Part shown: piece after piece, positions 24,000-36,231 of the stretch
Numbering within the stretch: the stretch's first letter is position 1
Layout: the number at the start of each line of letters is the position of its first letter
Origin: Sporodiniella umbellata
Taxonomy: Eukaryota > Mucoromycota > Mucoromycetes > Mucorales > Rhizopodaceae
Direction: 5' to 3'
Assembly (NCBI GenBank): GCA_025677835.1
Contig: JAIXMR010000051.1
Location: 62,001-126,000, forward strand
Length of the DNA: 64,000 bases
Position numbers and translations under genes: made by a program
Notes under the pieces: model-generated
The model's input: only the letters and a program-made list of their open reading frames with translations
What the model was told of the DNA's origin: nothing
Database searches by the model: none

Positions 24000-25470
24000 A
24001 TGGCTATCAAAAAAGCAGGAGCCAATACAAATGGTGTTCCCTTATTTAGGAACAAACTCAGTAAATTAGACGAGCAACTGGATAAAGAGATTGTATATGA
24101 GTTTGGTGGACCTTTAGGCACCTTGGGTATGATTTTGGGATTTCCCTGTTTGATGTACTATTTCTGGGCCTGTCTTGAATATAACCAAGGAAGTCTGCTT
24201 TTCCCCAGTACATACACCAAAGAAGGCCTTATTAGTTTTGTAATGGATATTGTACACAAGGTAAAGATGGGTGCTGCTCCTACACCGATTGCCACCAAGA
24301 TCTATTTGGTCTTTGTGCTTTATACAGCCGTGTGCGCTTACTTTATGCCTGGACCTGTTTTAGAGGGTCTTCCTTTGCCTTCTTTGAAGGGTGGAAAGGT
24401 AAGGTTGTTATTGGTGATGCAGACTTTTTTTTTTTAATATCGAACGATAGCTCAAGTATCTCTGTAATGGCTTGTCTACCTGGTATCTTACTTTGGCTCT
24501 TTCGGTTGTTCTTCACATGAGCGGATGGTTCCGTTTGACGTTGATTATCGAAAACTTTGGCAGTATTATGACAGTGGCCATCATGACCGGTTTCGCGCTC
24601 TCTATTCTTGTGTTTATCAGCGCCTTTGTGACTGGCAAGACCCATCGTATGTCAGGCAGTTTGATTTACGATTTCTTTATGGGTGCTATTCTGAATCCTC
24701 GTATTGGTCATTTGGATCTCAAGATGTGGGCTGAAACACGTATCTCTTGGACTGTTCTCTTCTATACCTCTGTTTCATGTGCTTTGAAGCAATACGAGAT
24801 ATCCGGCTCAGTTTCTGGACCTGTTGCGTTTATGGTACTTGCTCATTGGCTCTACTGTAATGCCTGTCAAAAGGGAGAAGAATGTATCCCTACCTCCTGG
24901 GATATCTTTTACGAAAAAGACGGATTTATGTTGATCTTTTGGAATTTGGCAGGTGTACCTTTCACCTACTGTTATGCCCCTATCTATCTCTTGAAGAGCC
25001 AGATGGCTACAGGAGTACCAGTCCAACACAGCTGGCCGGTCACTGTGGGTTTGTTTATCACCCTTTTGTTTGCCTACTACTTTTTCGATACCGGTAACTC
25101 TCAAAAGAACCGATTCCGTATGGAACAAAACGGTTCTTTCATGACCCGTAACGCCTTCCCTCAACTTCCTTGGGGTCATATCAAGAACCCTAGCTATATC
25201 CAAACCGAACATGGCAATTTATTGCTGACTTCTGGCTGGTGGGGTGTTGTTCGTAAGCCACACTACACTGCCGATCTTATCCAATCCCTTTCCTGGGGTC
25301 TTGTCACTGGCTTTGGCTCTTATCTCCCTTACTTTTACTTTACCTTCTTTGTCGTTGTCCTTACCCATCGTGCTTCTCGCGATATGGAGCGATGTGCCAA
25401 AAAATATGGCAAGGATTGGGATAGATACTGTGAGCGAGTTCCTTATATTCTCATCCCTTACGTCTTTTAG
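24000..25470 (+). CDS. ERG4: Delta(24(28))-sterol reductase
   Basis: Exons 24000-24398 and 24451-25470 give 472 aa, matching yeast Erg4 in length. Erg4 carries out the last step of ergosterol synthesis in the ER, NADPH-dependent reduction of the C24(28) double bond. Seen here are the N-terminal YEFGGPLGTLGMILGFP segment, LNPRIGHLDLKMWAETR, and the conserved C-terminal block GWWGVVRKPHYTADL, FTFFVVVLTHRASRD and CAKKYGKDWDRYC, ending IPYVF. Several hydrophobic membrane segments are evident. The ATG at 24000 was chosen because it gives the family-like start; an earlier open stretch in frame has no ATG. The gene converges with the arrestin gene to the right. Confidence 0.95.
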
Positions 25471-25666
25471 ACCTTATTTGTCCTTTCATGTCCTTTTTTT
25501 TTTTTTTTTTTATTTTTTTACTTTTTTTTTTTTAAAGCGTACAGAAAATCTCTCTCTCTCTCTCTCTCTCTTTTTAAATACAAATATAATTTCCCTTTTT
25601 TTTAATAATTTACAATAAACTAATAGTAATAATAATAAAAAAAAATTTTTTTTTTTTTTTTTAAAA

Positions 25667-26695
25667 CTAGGCTTCATAAGCGGGTAAAGGAATCGAGAAA
25701 TAATCCATAGCCACACCATCCAGAGGTGTGATAGGGGAGGAATAAGGAGATGTTTGCCATACGTTTTCATAAGTAGGCAGATCGTCTGCTTCTGTTCTGA
25801 TTTCGATAGGAATGGAAGCTCTGACTTCCAACAACTGACCGTGGTGAAGGAAAGAGACGTTAAATTTAAGTTTATGCTGAATCCGAATGAGGGGATGATG
25901 GCAGTCGTTTTGAACTACGCTTGGGGAGCTTGGGACTTTGAGGCTCCGTTGTGCAGTAGGCTCATGCGCTCGAAAGAACTGGACGATCCGGGCCTCACGG
26001 TGGTCGGGGATAGCCAGATATTCCTTCAGAAAACAGCTCACGTGGCGTAGGTGGGTATCAGGGCCAGGTAAGAGTTCGTAGTGGATGGGAATGTCCTGTC
26101 CCCGTTTGTAGACACGGTTGGGCAACGTCACGTTGTAGCCGATACGGTCGTTCCAAGCGTTCGTGAGCTTGATCGTCTCTCCATCGGGCTGTTTTGGCCA
26201 CTGGCGATGGATCCAGAACAGCCGGCGGTGATGTGTGTTGGGTATCAAAGTAGGTCGTTCGATCGTGACTTTGAGTTTGTACGACAGAGAGCCGAACGAA
26301 TGGGAGTCAAAAGATCCAGCAAGATGGCCAGGAATAGCCAATTCAAACGGATAAAGGTAAGTGTTTGGGGTGAGTGTGTGATGCCGCTTGGGGGCTAAGA
26401 AAGCCCAGTGGTGTTCAATCAGTGTATATTCTCTTTTCGTATGCTGCGGGTGATGGCCTAGCCAAAGCAATCAATACAGTCGTCTTTTTTTTTTTTTTTT
26501 TTTTTTTGGTTTTCACTTACGTTCGTTCCAATGTATCTTTAGCTTCCCTAGCAAGTCCATCTGTATCGACTTGACCTTCACCGTCTCTGTCACTATCAAC
26601 TCCACATAGCCTCTCAGAACACAGCCCACAGACTCTTCTGGTTTGCCTGTGATCAGTAGAGTATCGTTTTCTAGCTGGATTTTAACTTGGTACAT
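25667..26695 (-). CDS. Arrestin-fold protein (alpha-arrestin/ART-like trafficking adaptor)
   Basis: Exons 26695-26521 and 26457-25667 give 321 aa. The N-terminal arrestin half begins MYQVKIQLENDTLLITG and has the beta-strand pattern GYVELIVTETVKVKSIQMDLLGK. The join reads WNERHHPQHTKREYTL. The second half follows after YPFELAIPGHLAGSF and IHYELLPGP. The C-terminus holds two LPxY-type motifs (LPTY, LPAY), the kind of short sites that recruit Rsp5/NEDD4 WW domains. In fungi, alpha-arrestins link plasma-membrane transporters to ubiquitination and endocytosis. It is short for an ART protein and has no long tail, so it could alternatively be a Vps26- or PalF-like arrestin. Confidence 0.75.
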
Positions 26696-26890
26696 TATAA
26701 AGTTTAAAAGAAAAAAAGAGAGAAAATTTTCTAATAGGAATAAATAATTTATTTTTTTTTTTTTTTTTATATCTTTGGGTTCATTTTTGGGAATAAAATC
26801 AATTAGAAGGGCAGAGATAACACGCTAGCTCTGGCTGGGCTATAACAACGAGATGTGAGTCAAGCTTACTATTAATTCTAGGTGCTCTAC

Positions 26891-27770
26891 TTACGCAACC
26901 ATTGGGGCAGCCATTGAGACAGAGGCGACGGTGGGCTCGTTAATCAAGATACGAGGGTGAGCTCTGTCGCGTTCGTGGTCACGGTCGTGGTCACGGCGGT
27001 CATCTTCATGGTTGTGAGCGTGGATGGAGACGGTCTCGGTCTGGGTTTCAGTGTAGTAGACGTAGAGGTACTTTGTCACCTCATCCTCATCATCGTCCCA
27101 CTCCCAGTCTTCGTCATCCTCATCTTCTTCTTCCTCCCAGTCTTCTTCGTGTTCACCTTCGTAGTCGTGGTGGTGCTTGCCCTCATCCCAGTCACCGCTG
27201 GCTCCCTTGTAAAGGGCCTGGACGTTCTGCACAAGACGGACAGCGCCTGAACCATTGTCGCTTGAAGAACCAGCAACGCTGATTGTGATTTCGTGTTTAC
27301 CCGCTGCAAGGGGGATGTTGGCCTTGCTGAAACCTTCGTTCTTCAAGGCTTGTTCTGGACTGGCTGCAAAGATATCTTCGTTGGCAGCATCAGAAGTAAG
27401 ACCCACAGCTTCACCGTTGTCCATGATCTCGTAAACATCACCACCTACACAATATATATATATATATATATAAGATTCGCTGTCTCTTGAACACTCTCTA
27501 TCGCTTACCTTGCAAGAAATCAGTGACCTGAAGTTCAGCAGGTTCGGTCAGATCAAAAGAAAAGACACGGTCAACAACGGTGTTGTCTTCGCCATCCTTC
27601 TTCCAGTGGAAGGTTTCAAAGGTATCTTGGAAAGCTAAAGGAGTCACTTGAGAACCTTGGAAATCTTTCAGGTCAATGGCCATGTTGGATTTGGCATCAG
27701 AAGTCGCAGGGGCAGCAATAGCCAGTTGGGCCAATAAAATGGAAGAGGCGATAGCGAGTGAGAAACGCAT
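26891..27770 (-). CDS. Secreted acidic protein with Asp/Glu/His-rich tail, function unknown
   Basis: Exons 27770-27509 and 27444-26891 give 271 aa. A clear signal peptide is present (MRFSLAIASSILLAQLAIA, cut near APA). Residues 25-165 look like a beta-rich domain (HWKKDGEDN, FSFDLTEPAELQV, AAGKHEITISVAG). A strongly acidic stretch of Glu, Asp and Trp follows (about 185-205), then a His/Asp/Arg-rich segment (HNHEDDRRDHDRDHERD). I do not recognise the family. An alternative 3' end exists: a GTAAGT donor overlaps the TAA, and splicing to an acceptor at 26840 would replace the last residues and end at 26803. The acidic and histidine content suggests cation binding, but that is inference. Confidence 0.75.
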
Positions 27771-28087
27771 ATTAAAAACAAATTATTTTTTAAAAAGAGA
27801 AACAAAAAACAAGAAGAAAAAAAAGGATGCTTTTTTTTAATAAGAAAGAATAAGGATAAGTCAATCAGAAAAAGAAAATGGGTTGGGTTATATACGCTCT
27901 CGTTTGGCTGGGGAATGTTATTCTCGTTTGACCAATTTCTGTGTGGACTGGATTGAATATGAAGAGTTACAAATTCTAACTGTAAACAAAATAAAAATAA
28001 AAAATCTTGACAGCCCCTTAGGGACTTTGTTTAAGATTAGAAACACACAATACAAGCTTATTTTTTAAATGCTTATTCTTTCCACCC

Positions 28088-28119
<32 letters not shown>

Positions 28120-29201
28120 GCTTGTCTTAAAAATCAAGCTGGATTCAGGATGACTTCCTGGGCTTCTTTTTTTTTTTTTCCTTCACCTATCTCTGATTTC
28201 ACAGTGCCACATAAAGAACACCAAGTTCCTTCTTTTCGCACCATTTGTTTTTAGTCCGCTGGTTTTCTTTTTGGGGTAAAGAAATGCCACTGACAGTAGA
28301 AATTAGTCTCTGTTCGCTTTTCAAAATAATAAAATAAAAACGCCCATGTTACCGATTGTTTCCTTTTATTAGCAATGACTTGTAAAAAGTGTGTGCTTAC
28401 ATTCAAATTAAAATACTATATTACTCTGCTCTTGTTATTTTTTTTTTTTTTTATTACCTTTTCATTTTATTGGTTTCCACCCTCAACAGTGCAGGCTTAA
28501 AGATACGTTTGGCTCAATTTACAATGCGCTATTTGAATATACCGTTCCTTTCAGAATAGAAACCCTCTAAGAATTTTTCTACCCGCATTTTAATAGTCTA
28601 AAAAAAATTACAGAAAACAAAATAATAAAAAAAGAATCCATTGATGAGTGAAAAATAATAACACAAACAATAATAATAAATCAATACTATTATAACTCTA
28701 GCGTGTTTTGGTGAGTCTATTTGCTTTAAAGATTTTCTTTTTGTTTTTTAAGGTACACTTAAGCTGGAGATGAAAACAAAGGAAAATCACTGCCTTTTAA
28801 TTGGTAACTACACCTTGGATCAAAACCGCAACATAAAGTATGTTTGATTACTAGCTCTTGTGTAGATAGAGAAATTGGTTAAGCTATTCTTTAATACTAA
28901 GATATTTTGTTCAGTTCATATCATAGAAACGCCAAATTGGCCTAGAACAAGGATTATATCCAGCCTTTTTTTTTTTTTTTTTTTTTGAAACTCAATCGTT
29001 TGCGTTTTATGAGATCAGCGTTATTTTATGCAGTAGTCTGTCACCTCATAGATCGTATATAGCTTTTGATCCGTAGTACAAAAAAAACATGCATCTAAAT
29101 TTGGTGTTGTGTTTGTTCCGATTATTTTGAAAGAGTAGAAACAAAAGGGTAAAGAGAAGACTCTTTTTACCTTTATTTTCATCTTTGTTTTAGAAATAAA
29201 G
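27771..29201. other. 1.4-kb intergenic stretch, no gene seen
   Basis: These are divergent promoters for the secreted protein (left) and the TM198-like protein (right). The stretch includes poly(A) at about 28087-28116 and several T-runs. No coding sequence or RNA gene was recognised. Confidence 0.5.
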
Positions 29202-30290
29202 ATGAGGATTACACTCTGTTTCCTATTCATACTATTACTCATTTCTACGGTTCTTGCTTTACAAATACCCAACCACAAACGAGATTTAGTAGATCTTCAC
29301 AACACAGGCGGAACCAAGACAACTGTAGTATCTCAACCCACCAACAGTCCTAAACCTATCCCTTATCCAGCCGCTTCTTCAGATCCAAGTAAAACAAATA
29401 ACCCCCCCCCCCTTTTTTTTTTTTTTTTTAAAGAGCTCATGACTTATTTTGATACGCTAGCGGTCATCTATGGTGGAAACTACATCACACCTGAAAATGG
29501 AGTGGTGGCCAGTATCTTGATCGTACTCGGTCTTTATCTCATGATCTTTGGTTTTCGTTCGTTTCGATTGACACTGGCTGTCTGTGGTTTTATGACCTTT
29601 GGCTTGATTACCTGGGTCGCCATGACCAACAATCAACCCTATCAAGGTTATATGAATAACAATATCACCATGATCGCTGTCCCCGCCGGCTTGGGTCTTT
29701 TGGGTGCTATTGTCTATGCTCTGTTCTGGGCTATTTCAATTTATCTTGTAGGTGCCTTGGGTGGCTTTACTTTGGCTCTCTATATTATGTGCTGTAAAGA
29801 AAACTTGGTGATCACTCAGGTAGAGATGGATAGCCCTTTTATATAGTATGATGACTCACAGCTTAGGATTTAGATTGCTGCTCGGGCGGCTTTGTTGGTT
29901 GCCTTGCCTGTCTTTTTGTCGTTTATTACTTTTTTTGCAGAACGTTACGTCCTTTTGTTCTCATTTGCATTCACAGGTGCCTATTCCTTTATGACCGGTG
30001 TAGATCTATTGGCTCATACTGGTTATCTGGCTGGCATCAAGACTCTATTGGATGGGAACGGATACCATCGAGTGATCTACAGAATCTCTCGAAGCACCCT
30101 GGCAGTCATTATTGTCATACCCATTATCTGGCTCATCTCTTTTGCCTGGCAGTTTGTATATAACAAAGATATGAAATTTGGTGTCATCTTTCAGCCCAAA
30201 GTCATTGTCGAAGAAGAAAAAACAATCGAGTGCAAACCGAATGAGGTGGTTGAACACTCAATAAAAGAAACTGTGGTTTCTGAACATTAA
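29202..30290 (+). CDS. TM7S3/TM198-like (DUF4203) membrane protein
   Basis: Exons 29202-29388, 29434-29819 and 29874-30290 give 329 aa. A signal peptide (MRITLCFLFILLLISTVLA) precedes a Ser/Pro/Thr-rich linker and then about seven hydrophobic segments with glycine patterns typical of the TM198-like domain. Segments include NGVVASILIVLGLYLMIFG, AGLGLLGAIVYALFWAISI and GALGGFTLALYIM, then ARAALLVALP and FTGAYSFMTGVDLL. A charged cytosolic tail rich in Glu/Lys ends VSEH. The first intron is a frame-neutral 45 nt containing a C-run and T-run; reading through it would insert Pro-Phe homopolymers, so splicing is preferred. The function of fungal members is not established. Confidence 0.82.
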
Positions 30291-30421
30291 ACCTTTTTAT
30301 TCACTATTTTTATTCCTATTCAACAAAAACGCTGTACTTTAAATGGTTCCTTTTTGACTCAACTCTTTTTTTTTTTTTTTTTTTTTTTTTTGGTTTGTTT
30401 CTGGAACATTAAATAAAGATC

Positions 30422-31183
30422 ATGAGCTTTTTACGACATGATGATCGCATTAGAACTTTGGTACATAGTGCCTCAGATCTTCATTTGCCTGGAACTGCTT
30501 GTTTCATGGCTGAAAAGCTCATGGTCTCTACAAGTAAAAAACGAATATAAAAAGAGAGAGAAAGGCTTATTTGAAACTTTATGTAGATTCGGTCGATGAT
30601 ATTTATGAATTAGCCAATTTGTACTATATACAACAGCAATACGATAGAGCGCTTTGGATATTAAATAAAAAGCAAGTCATAAATAAAAGCGTTAAAGCGA
30701 GATATCTTGCAGCACTATGTTCCGTAAAGAGAAATGTCTATAATATACGTACTGTACTAAATAAAAAAAAAAAACGATTTTTTCTGTATGCTTTAGTTAG
30801 CTTTAGGTAATGCCAGTGATGCTTTAGAGTACGTGGGAAGAAACAATCCATTTTCTGGAAACAGTATAACTCAAAAAGGTATATGTTGATGTATCTACAT
30901 AGACATGCTTTTTTTTTTTTATTGTTTTTTTCCTAAATATCTATTTATCTAGACAAAAGTTTAAACGAAAGTGAAGAAAGCATCAAATTGGAATCCGCTT
31001 TATGCTACGTGAGAGGAAAAGCGTGTGTGATGCTGAGCGATTTTGAACGTGCCAAAGAATGTTTCAAAGAGGCTTTATCTGTGGATTTAAAATGTTATGA
31101 TGCTTTAGAAGCACTTGTGACTTATAGTATGATGAACCGAGAAGAAGGTACATTTGTATACTCTCTATACTGAGTGATTAATA

Positions 31184-31217
<34 letters not shown>

Positions 31218-32040
31218 GAGCAAGAGTTTGTGATGACATTGCCTTTTGATGATCATTGTGGTTTAGACGCCAACTACTATCGATACCTTTATTCACTCAG
31301 ATTGACAAAGAGCGACCCAAAAGAAAAGATTGTGGAACCTAAAACAAACGATTTATCACTTAGTTTGGATGTTCAATTCAGTGAAGCCGAACGTCATTTT
31401 ACTGAAGGCTCTTATGAAACCTGTCTAGAGATTTGTAAAAACATTCAAAGTCAAGATCCTTACTATAAGGATTCAATCTATGTTTTGCTATCCTGTCTTT
31501 ACGAACTCAACCAAAAGATGCAGCTCTATGTTTACGCTCAAGAGATTGTGAACGATTCCAAAAAGGATGCTATCAAATGGCATGCTGTTGGTCTCTACTA
31601 TCTCTTTATCAAAAGGAATACAGATGCTAAACGTTACTTTACGCAAGTTACTCTATAAAACTCTTGTTCTTAGGGCTTATATCTGTATCTAGGGAAGCAA
31701 TCAATATCAACAAAACCTCAAAATATTCATGGATAGGCTATGCACATGCCTTTTCTGCAGAAAAAGAACATGACCAAGCGATTGAAGCATATAAAGTATG
31801 TCTTCAAACCCTTCCAGAGTAAGATAACGACGGCAATAAAAAAAAGGGGGGGAGCATATACATATCTTTTCATTCCCAATAGGTTCTATATTCCATTGAT
31901 GTATATAGCTACCGAATACATGGAACTTGGAAACATGACACTTGCGCTTGAATATTTTATGAAGGCCATTGAAAAAAACAACACGGACCCCTTTTTGTAC
32001 CACGAAGTCGGCATGTTTTATTACAAAGAAAAAAAGTAAG

Positions 32041-32074
<34 letters not shown>

Positions 32075-32729
32075 GTATTCTCTACATATGTGGCTGACTT
32101 TGCTAGTTTTGTGGAGGCAAGAAAGTATCTACATATTGCGTTGAAACTTTCAGAAGAAAGAAATCAAAAGACATCAGTTTTGTGGGAGAGAACATGGTTA
32201 GCGCTAGGTCAAATCTATCGTCAGGCACCGTAAAGTATATAATTCATTGATTACAAGTTTTGCATATATATATGTATACACACAAGTATATGTATATATT
32301 GATTAATCATGTGTGCGTATATATATTTTCATATGTATTTGTGTGTGTAGGTTAAAAGATTTGGAGCGTTCGATACGTTGTTTTAAAAAAGCCTTGATTT
32401 ATAACCACCGCAATGCAGATGCCAAAGCGTCTATCGGCATGATTCATCAAGAAAGAGGAAGTGTATCGCAAGCCATCTCTGCCTATTCAAAAGCACTCGA
32501 GTTTACAGACAACAATGAACATATACAGGCCTTATTCAATCAGGCTCTAGAAGACAACGTATCTCACTATTCTAGCCACTATCCCTTGTTAGGTACCAGC
32601 TGCGCGTTTTCTGGTAGCGAACCTGATGAGAAGCATAGCGTGCAAGATGAATTGGGATGGGACGGTACACAAGATCAAGACATGTCTGATCAATCGAGTT
32701 TTGAAAACTTGGAGTTAGACTCTAGTTGA
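30422..32729 (+). CDS. CDC16: Anaphase-promoting complex subunit CDC16/APC6 (TPR protein)
   Basis: Nine exons: 30422-30533, 30587-30723, 30797-30878, 30953-31147, 31219-31642, 31693-31818, 31883-32035, 32107-32229 and 32351-32729, giving 576 aa. The protein is tetratricopeptide repeats throughout, and the order and spacing match Cdc16. Landmarks are LPGTACFMAEKL, SVDDIYELANLYY, WHAVGLYYLFIKR, SWIGYAHAFSAEKEHDQAIEAY, PLMYIATEYMELGN, DPFLYHEVGMFYY and NADAKASIGMIHQE. Cdc16 is a scaffold TPR dimer of the APC/C ubiquitin ligase that drives mitotic exit. The 5th intron (31643-31692) appears to be GC-AG with donor GCAAGT; only that choice keeps frame and the 14-residue family spacing. The last ~55 residues are acidic and disordered. 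Confidence 0.93.
32041..32074. repeat. (AC)n(AT)n microsatellite inside a CDC16 intron
   Basis: This dinucleotide tract sits immediately after the 5' splice site of the seventh CDC16 intron. A similar TA/TG-rich stretch fills the next intron (about 32260-32348). Confidence 0.8.
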
Positions 32730-34646
32730 TTAAAATAAAAAAGATAGAACCCAAAGCGAACTAAATACTTTACCCACTCTTATTATTGTTTGTGTATCTC
32801 AACCATGTATAGTTTTACACACCTTACCATAAACGGCCTCTCTGCAGTTTAGCATATCAAAGGGGGACTGAAAGAATGTGAGTAGTTTTTCTTTACACGT
32901 TTTACCCTAGTTTTGTTTATATATATAGAAAAGAGAGTATGCATGTGTATGTATAAAAGATGTGCATGTTTTACCACGTAAAAAGGGGGAGGGTCTCGTT
33001 AGCTACACACGTCTTACTTTGGTTGTCAATATTGACAACAAGCTGTTGAAAGAGATTCTTGAAATTGGTATACCAAAAAAAGGAAATAAAAAGAAGTATG
33101 TATATATATATATAAATAAAAGGAAGATCTGTGGCTTAATAAAAAGAAAATAACTTGTTTGTAAGAGGATAACAACTGAAAAAAAAACATATCATAGACC
33201 CAGAATATGCTTGGCTGTTTTTTTTTTTTTTCTTGGTGAGACACACGAGTATAAATGGACATATAAAGAAAAAAGAATTAAAGCTCTTCTGTTTATAAGA
33301 ACAGTGCAAATAAGGCGCACAATGTTTTTATTCTGTCACAAAAAGAAGCTTTTGATGATGTCTTTGTATACCAAATCTGCGCACAAAATGTAAACAAAAA
33401 CTTATTTGGTTATAATAATAATAAAAAAAAAAAAGGTTTTCCTAAGGCGTTTGTTTCCACTTGGTTAAAGAAAAATAAAGCAAGGTTTGGTTAGATACTT
33501 GAAACAAGAGAGCTGGCTAAATGTAACAATGTGTTTATTTTGGGATTCATTTTCCTTGTCATTGCCAGGCGAATCGTGGGCTATGTTCTCTTTATTGAGT
33601 TTGAACTCTATCTGTAGAGCAATTTCGCTTGTACGCTAGCTTTCTTTATGTTTGCCAAACCTGGATAGAAGAAAAGGTCTCGTGTCTGGTTTTGTATAGT
33701 CGCTTCAAGAGGCAAAGAAGCCAAGATCCCTCAAGACGTAGGTAGACATTTGATGTTTCGGTTTATTGTTTCAAGCCGTGTTAAATTACAAACAGCAAAG
33801 GCAAGAAACAGAAATAGGCCCTTTTTGTTTTTGCCGCACATTTTGTGTAAGAGGCTCGTTTTAACAGTAAAAGAATGTTATTTTTTTTTTTTTTGGACAA
33901 TGAGCCATCTGATCTTGTATTTCGTTGGGTTAGTTTTATCCGGTTTACTGAGCAATGTTGCTTTTTAATTGTTACTCAAAGTGCATGAGCCAATCGATCT
34001 AATCAATAAAAAGATTTTTTGTTGACCAAGTGAAAGAAAATTCCGTACCGTTTATTCGACTCCCCCGCCTTTTGCCAAGCCTTTGCAAAAAAGAGAGTCC
34101 CAAAATAAAAAAAAAAAAAACGATCCATGCATAAATTGGTGCTTTCGACAATCACATGAAGGAAGCCTTCTTACTCGTCATTTCAAAACACGTTGTCTCG
34201 AAAGAAGCATCCTTGATTAAATACAGAAAAGAAGCTGTTTGTTTTAACTTTTGATGGCAGCGATAAGGCCTAGAGCCGTAGAAGAATTGTTCATTGCAAG
34301 GGTATTTATGTATACTATTTTAAATGAGTTTCAAAAAACAAAAGCAATCAGTATAGTAAAACAACAAAAAAAAAAACGGCTAGATTTATTTAGCCGTCTT
34401 GCCTTCTAAACAAAAGCCATGATTCTTTTTACTCTCAAGAGTAGGGCGATTACTGCTATTCTGTTGTTCTCAAAAGTAGTGCTGGCTATTGGCCGACACC
34501 TCGTACAGAGGTTACACGGCTCTGTGAACTCTTTATTACCCCGACTTTCCCGTAGCAAAAAGGATCGTGAGTGTCTGTGTGTGAGTTTCTATTTGTTTTT
34601 GTAATTTTTTCTTTTTTCCTTTTATTTTTATAAACCACCAAACAAC
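32730..34646. other. 1.9-kb intergenic stretch, no gene seen
   Basis: Only short ORFs without family resemblance are present. An AT-rich hairpin-like region and T/A runs are scattered through it. The right-hand end is the methyltransferase promoter. Confidence 0.45.
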
Positions 34647-35898
34647 ATGGGCAACAATATCTCACAATATCATAAAAAGAGAAGAATCTCTTCATTGTCT
34701 CTAAAGAAAAGCAGCACAAATAAGGAAGAAACGCCACCCACACCTGTCACTAGCTCATCATCCGAAAGTATACTTTTAAATGGTCGAAAATATCACGGCG
34801 AAACATCTTCAGTCTATTGGTTACCCAACGATAATCAAGAAATGGATCGATTGATTGGTGTAAGCCCAACCAAAAAAATAACTCCTCTTTATAAACTGAT
34901 GCCTCTTCCTTGTAAATAGCAACACTTTGCTTTGAAAGCTTTGTTTGGAGGGTAAAAGAAAAAGAATTTATTTTTTCTTAATTTTTTTTTTTTTTTTTTT
35001 TTTAGAAACTTACCAATAGAAGCAGATGAGTTTCTTGATTTAGAAAAGGGAGCTCAGATATTGGATTTAGGATGTGGTCCTGGCACATGGATTATGGTAG
35101 ATAACAGCGATCCCAAAGACCTTGATAGTAACAGCCTGTTTATTTAGGATATGGCAACTGAATTTCCTAACAGCCAATTTACAGGCATTGATATGAGCGA
35201 CGTATTCCCAAGTAATATTCGACCTGCGAATGTTTCATTTAAATTGGCCAATGTTTTAGACGGTCTTCCGTTTGAAGACAACACATTTGATTTGGTGAAC
35301 TTTAGCATGTTTATTCTTGCACTCAAAAAGAATCAATGGGCTCCGGTGATGAATGAAGTAAGACGCGTGTTAAAACCAGGTGGATTATTTCTTTCAAAAG
35401 AATGTAGCATGTTGGTAAGTAAATTGATATATAAGCTGTTTTTATATCACACACTTATACAGCAACATAGCTGCTGGGGAATCCATTTGTTCAATTCACA
35501 AGCCAAGTGTGTAAGTGTTCCCTTTGCCTTGTTTTTATACAGAGTACTCAAAAAAAAAAAAAAAAACATATGTCATTTTAGATACAGAACGATTGATAGA
35601 ACGTGAACAAGAACCTTGTGTTGTCGATAAAATGCAAGAATTCATGACACAGAACGGATTTGATGTGATTTCGTATGCAAAAAAGCCAACGTTTCCAGGT
35701 CGTTCCGATTGTCTAAATCGCGAATTTCTTTGGGACATTAAACATATCTTCAACAACTGTCAGCCATTCTTACTTTCCCCTCTTCGAGTGACGGAAGAAG
35801 AGTTCCCTCACTTTCTGGATAAACTAATAAGCGAATGTCAAAAGTCACCAGAGCCACGTTGGGATATGGCATGTACACTCGGTAGAAAACCTCTTTAA
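34647..35898 (+). CDS. SAM-dependent methyltransferase (class I, UMTA/TAM-like)
   Basis: Exons 34647-34859, 34920-34951, 35006-35096, 35148-35414, 35471-35510 and 35582-35898 give 319 aa. A disordered Ser/Lys-rich N-terminus (MGNNISQYHKKRR) is followed by GRKYHG and LPNDNQEMDRL, then the SAM motif I ILDLGCGPGTW, motif II QFTGIDMSD and NVLDGLPFEDNTFDLV, and VRRVLKPGG. The C-terminal half ends with REFLWDIK and CTLGRKPL. The GRxYH...LPNDxxExDRL lead-in is typical of the large fungal/Mucorales group of methyltransferases of unknown substrate. MGNN could be an N-myristoylation signal (Gly2). The small exons at 34920 and 35471 were placed by frame and by comparison with the family, so they are less certain. 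Confidence 0.83.
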
Positions 35899-36231
35899 CA
35901 ATGATTCCCTTCTATACCTTTTTGTGTTACTTGATTTGATCAACCGGTGTGACCTTCTTTGTGCTACACAATTAATCATCAAACGCTTGAAAAATACACA
36001 CGCAATAATAATAATAAAAAAAAATAATAAAATTTCTTTTGGAAATAAAATAACTCTAGAGAAATATACCCTTTGTTTTTGTAGTGGCTTTCTCTATGGA
36101 TATATCGCGGTCACAATCATTTGGATGCATATGAAACAGTAGAGTCGTTTATTGAAAAAAAAAAAGAGATTCATTTAATGGCTTTTATTCGTTGGTGTCT
36201 TTTATTCATTGATGATTCTTGCCTGAAGAAG

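Noticed and set aside
26957..27250. Hydrophobic plus-strand ORF opposite the secreted acidic protein
   Set aside because: It arises from the complement of Asp/Glu/His codons and is an artefact of the acidic repeats.
30360..30392. Long T-run between the TM198-like gene and CDC16 considered as a terminator
   Set aside because: Such runs occur throughout the window, inside introns and promoters too, so position alone does not show a terminator function.
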